DNA of 64,000 nt from a virus, in IMG/VR virus record IMGVR_UViG_3300008108_000109, positions 1 through 64,000 of that record, one strand, 5' to 3'. A program made the translations under genes and the position numbers. This document shows positions 63,667 to 64,000 of this stretch, piece after piece (positions within the stretch are counted from its first letter, which is position 1; each line of letters begins with the position of its first letter). Below the pieces are notes generated by a model. It searched no databases. It saw only the letters and a list, made by a program, of their open reading frames with translations, and was not told the DNA's origin.

Positions 63667-63818
63667 TTAGACATCAACTTAAGTCCAGATGGTATTATAT
63701 TTTTTGGGGATCTATGGCAGTTGCTGTAGTTGTTGGTCAAGTGTATATTGGTCTTGGGTATCGAGAAATGGCAAATGCTTTTAAATCTATTCAAATTAGT
63801 GTGAGTTGTGTAAAATGA
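63663..63818 (+). CDS. Small membrane protein, 51 aa
   Basis: The ATG overlaps the gp44 stop. 51 residues with a basic N-terminus (MIRHQLKSRWYY) and one hydrophobic segment, about residue 11-31 (GSMAVAVVVGQVYIGLG), giving a single membrane span with the N-terminus likely inside. Similar small proteins after gp44 occur in T4-like cyanophages as far as I recall. No function is known. Its stop overlaps the next ATG. Confidence 0.7.
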   Translation: MIRHQLKSRWYYIFWGSMAVAVVVGQVYIGLGYREMANAFKSIQISVSCVK

Positions 63819-64000
63819 ATGTAAAACTTATTCGTATGAATACTGGTGAAGATGTTATTGCGGATTTGATTAGCGAATCTGATAATACTTTGGTAATCAG
63901 TAATGCTATTGTTGCAGTTCCTTCTGGACGAGGTGAACTTGGGTTTGCACCTTGGTCTCCTCTTTTGAGTAAAGATGTAAAAGAGTTGACACTGAACAAA
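63815..64000 (+). CDS. LSm-like small protein, partial at window end
   Basis: 62 residues are visible and the frame is open at the window edge. The start (MNVKLIRMNTGEDVIADLIS) has the same strand pattern as the LSm-like protein at 52604 (VKLNTGEEIFAKVM). It is translationally coupled to the membrane protein upstream (ATGA overlap). The function is unknown. Confidence 0.65.
   Translation, partial: MNVKLIRMNTGEDVIADLISESDNTLVISNAIVAVPSGRGELGFAPWSPLLSKDVKELTLNK

Overview
The window is a stretch of a T4-like myovirus genome. The gene order and the many small accessory proteins fit the marine T4-like cyanophages (Synechococcus/Prochlorococcus phages); a related marine myovirus such as a pelagiphage cannot be excluded. 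Supporting features are the run gp25-gp6-(giant gp7-position protein)-gp8-DUF4815 protein-gp13-14-15-16-17-18-19-20-gp67-like-21-22-23-gp3-UvsY-UvsW-gp55-gp47-gp46-gp45-gp44, the CobS-like AAA ATPase paired with a VWA/HEXXH protein, and a DUF3110-like protein, a family I know from cyanobacteria. The DNA is AT-rich. I see no tRNA, rRNA, CRISPR, integrase or insertion sequence.

Layout. Positions 1-2260 hold small phage proteins and a GT-A type glycosyltransferase. Positions 2298-26744 encode the baseplate and tail periphery, dominated by two giant proteins of 4288 and 2548 residues. Positions 26746-40249 carry neck (gp13, gp14), tail terminator (gp15), terminase (gp16, gp17), a mosaic accessory protein, sheath (gp18), tube (gp19), portal (gp20) and a putative 2-oxoglutarate/Fe(II) oxygenase. 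Positions 40200-46116 are a cassette on the opposite strand: three paralogous radical SAM proteins and a frameshifted GT25-like glycosyltransferase, placed inside the late head operon between gp20 and the gp67-like/gp21 genes. Positions 46177-50702 return to head assembly (gp67-like, gp21 protease, gp22 scaffold, gp23 capsid) and gp3. Positions 50699-59842 hold recombination and regulation genes (UvsY, UvsW, gp55, gp47, gp46), a sugar-nucleotide type SDR and the VWA protein. Positions 59920-64000 hold the CobS-like ATPase, a DUF3310 protein, the sliding clamp gp45, a 5'-truncated clamp loader gp44 and small proteins; the last gene runs off the end.

How it works together. Late structural genes are preceded by TATAAATA, TAATAAATA or CTAAATA boxes, which the late sigma factor gp55 encoded here should read. 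gp55 itself lies behind a sigma70-type extended -10 promoter. gp46/47, UvsW and UvsY supply recombination, and gp45 tethers replication and, in T4, late transcription.

The most unusual content is the reverse-strand radical SAM/glycosyltransferase cassette next to an oxygenase gene, which looks like an acquired chemical-modification island. Other notable points are GxGY and HG-x-x-x-GD repeat modules shared by several unrelated tail and neck proteins, and two apparent lesions, in the GT25-like gene and in gp44, that could be real mutations or sequence errors.
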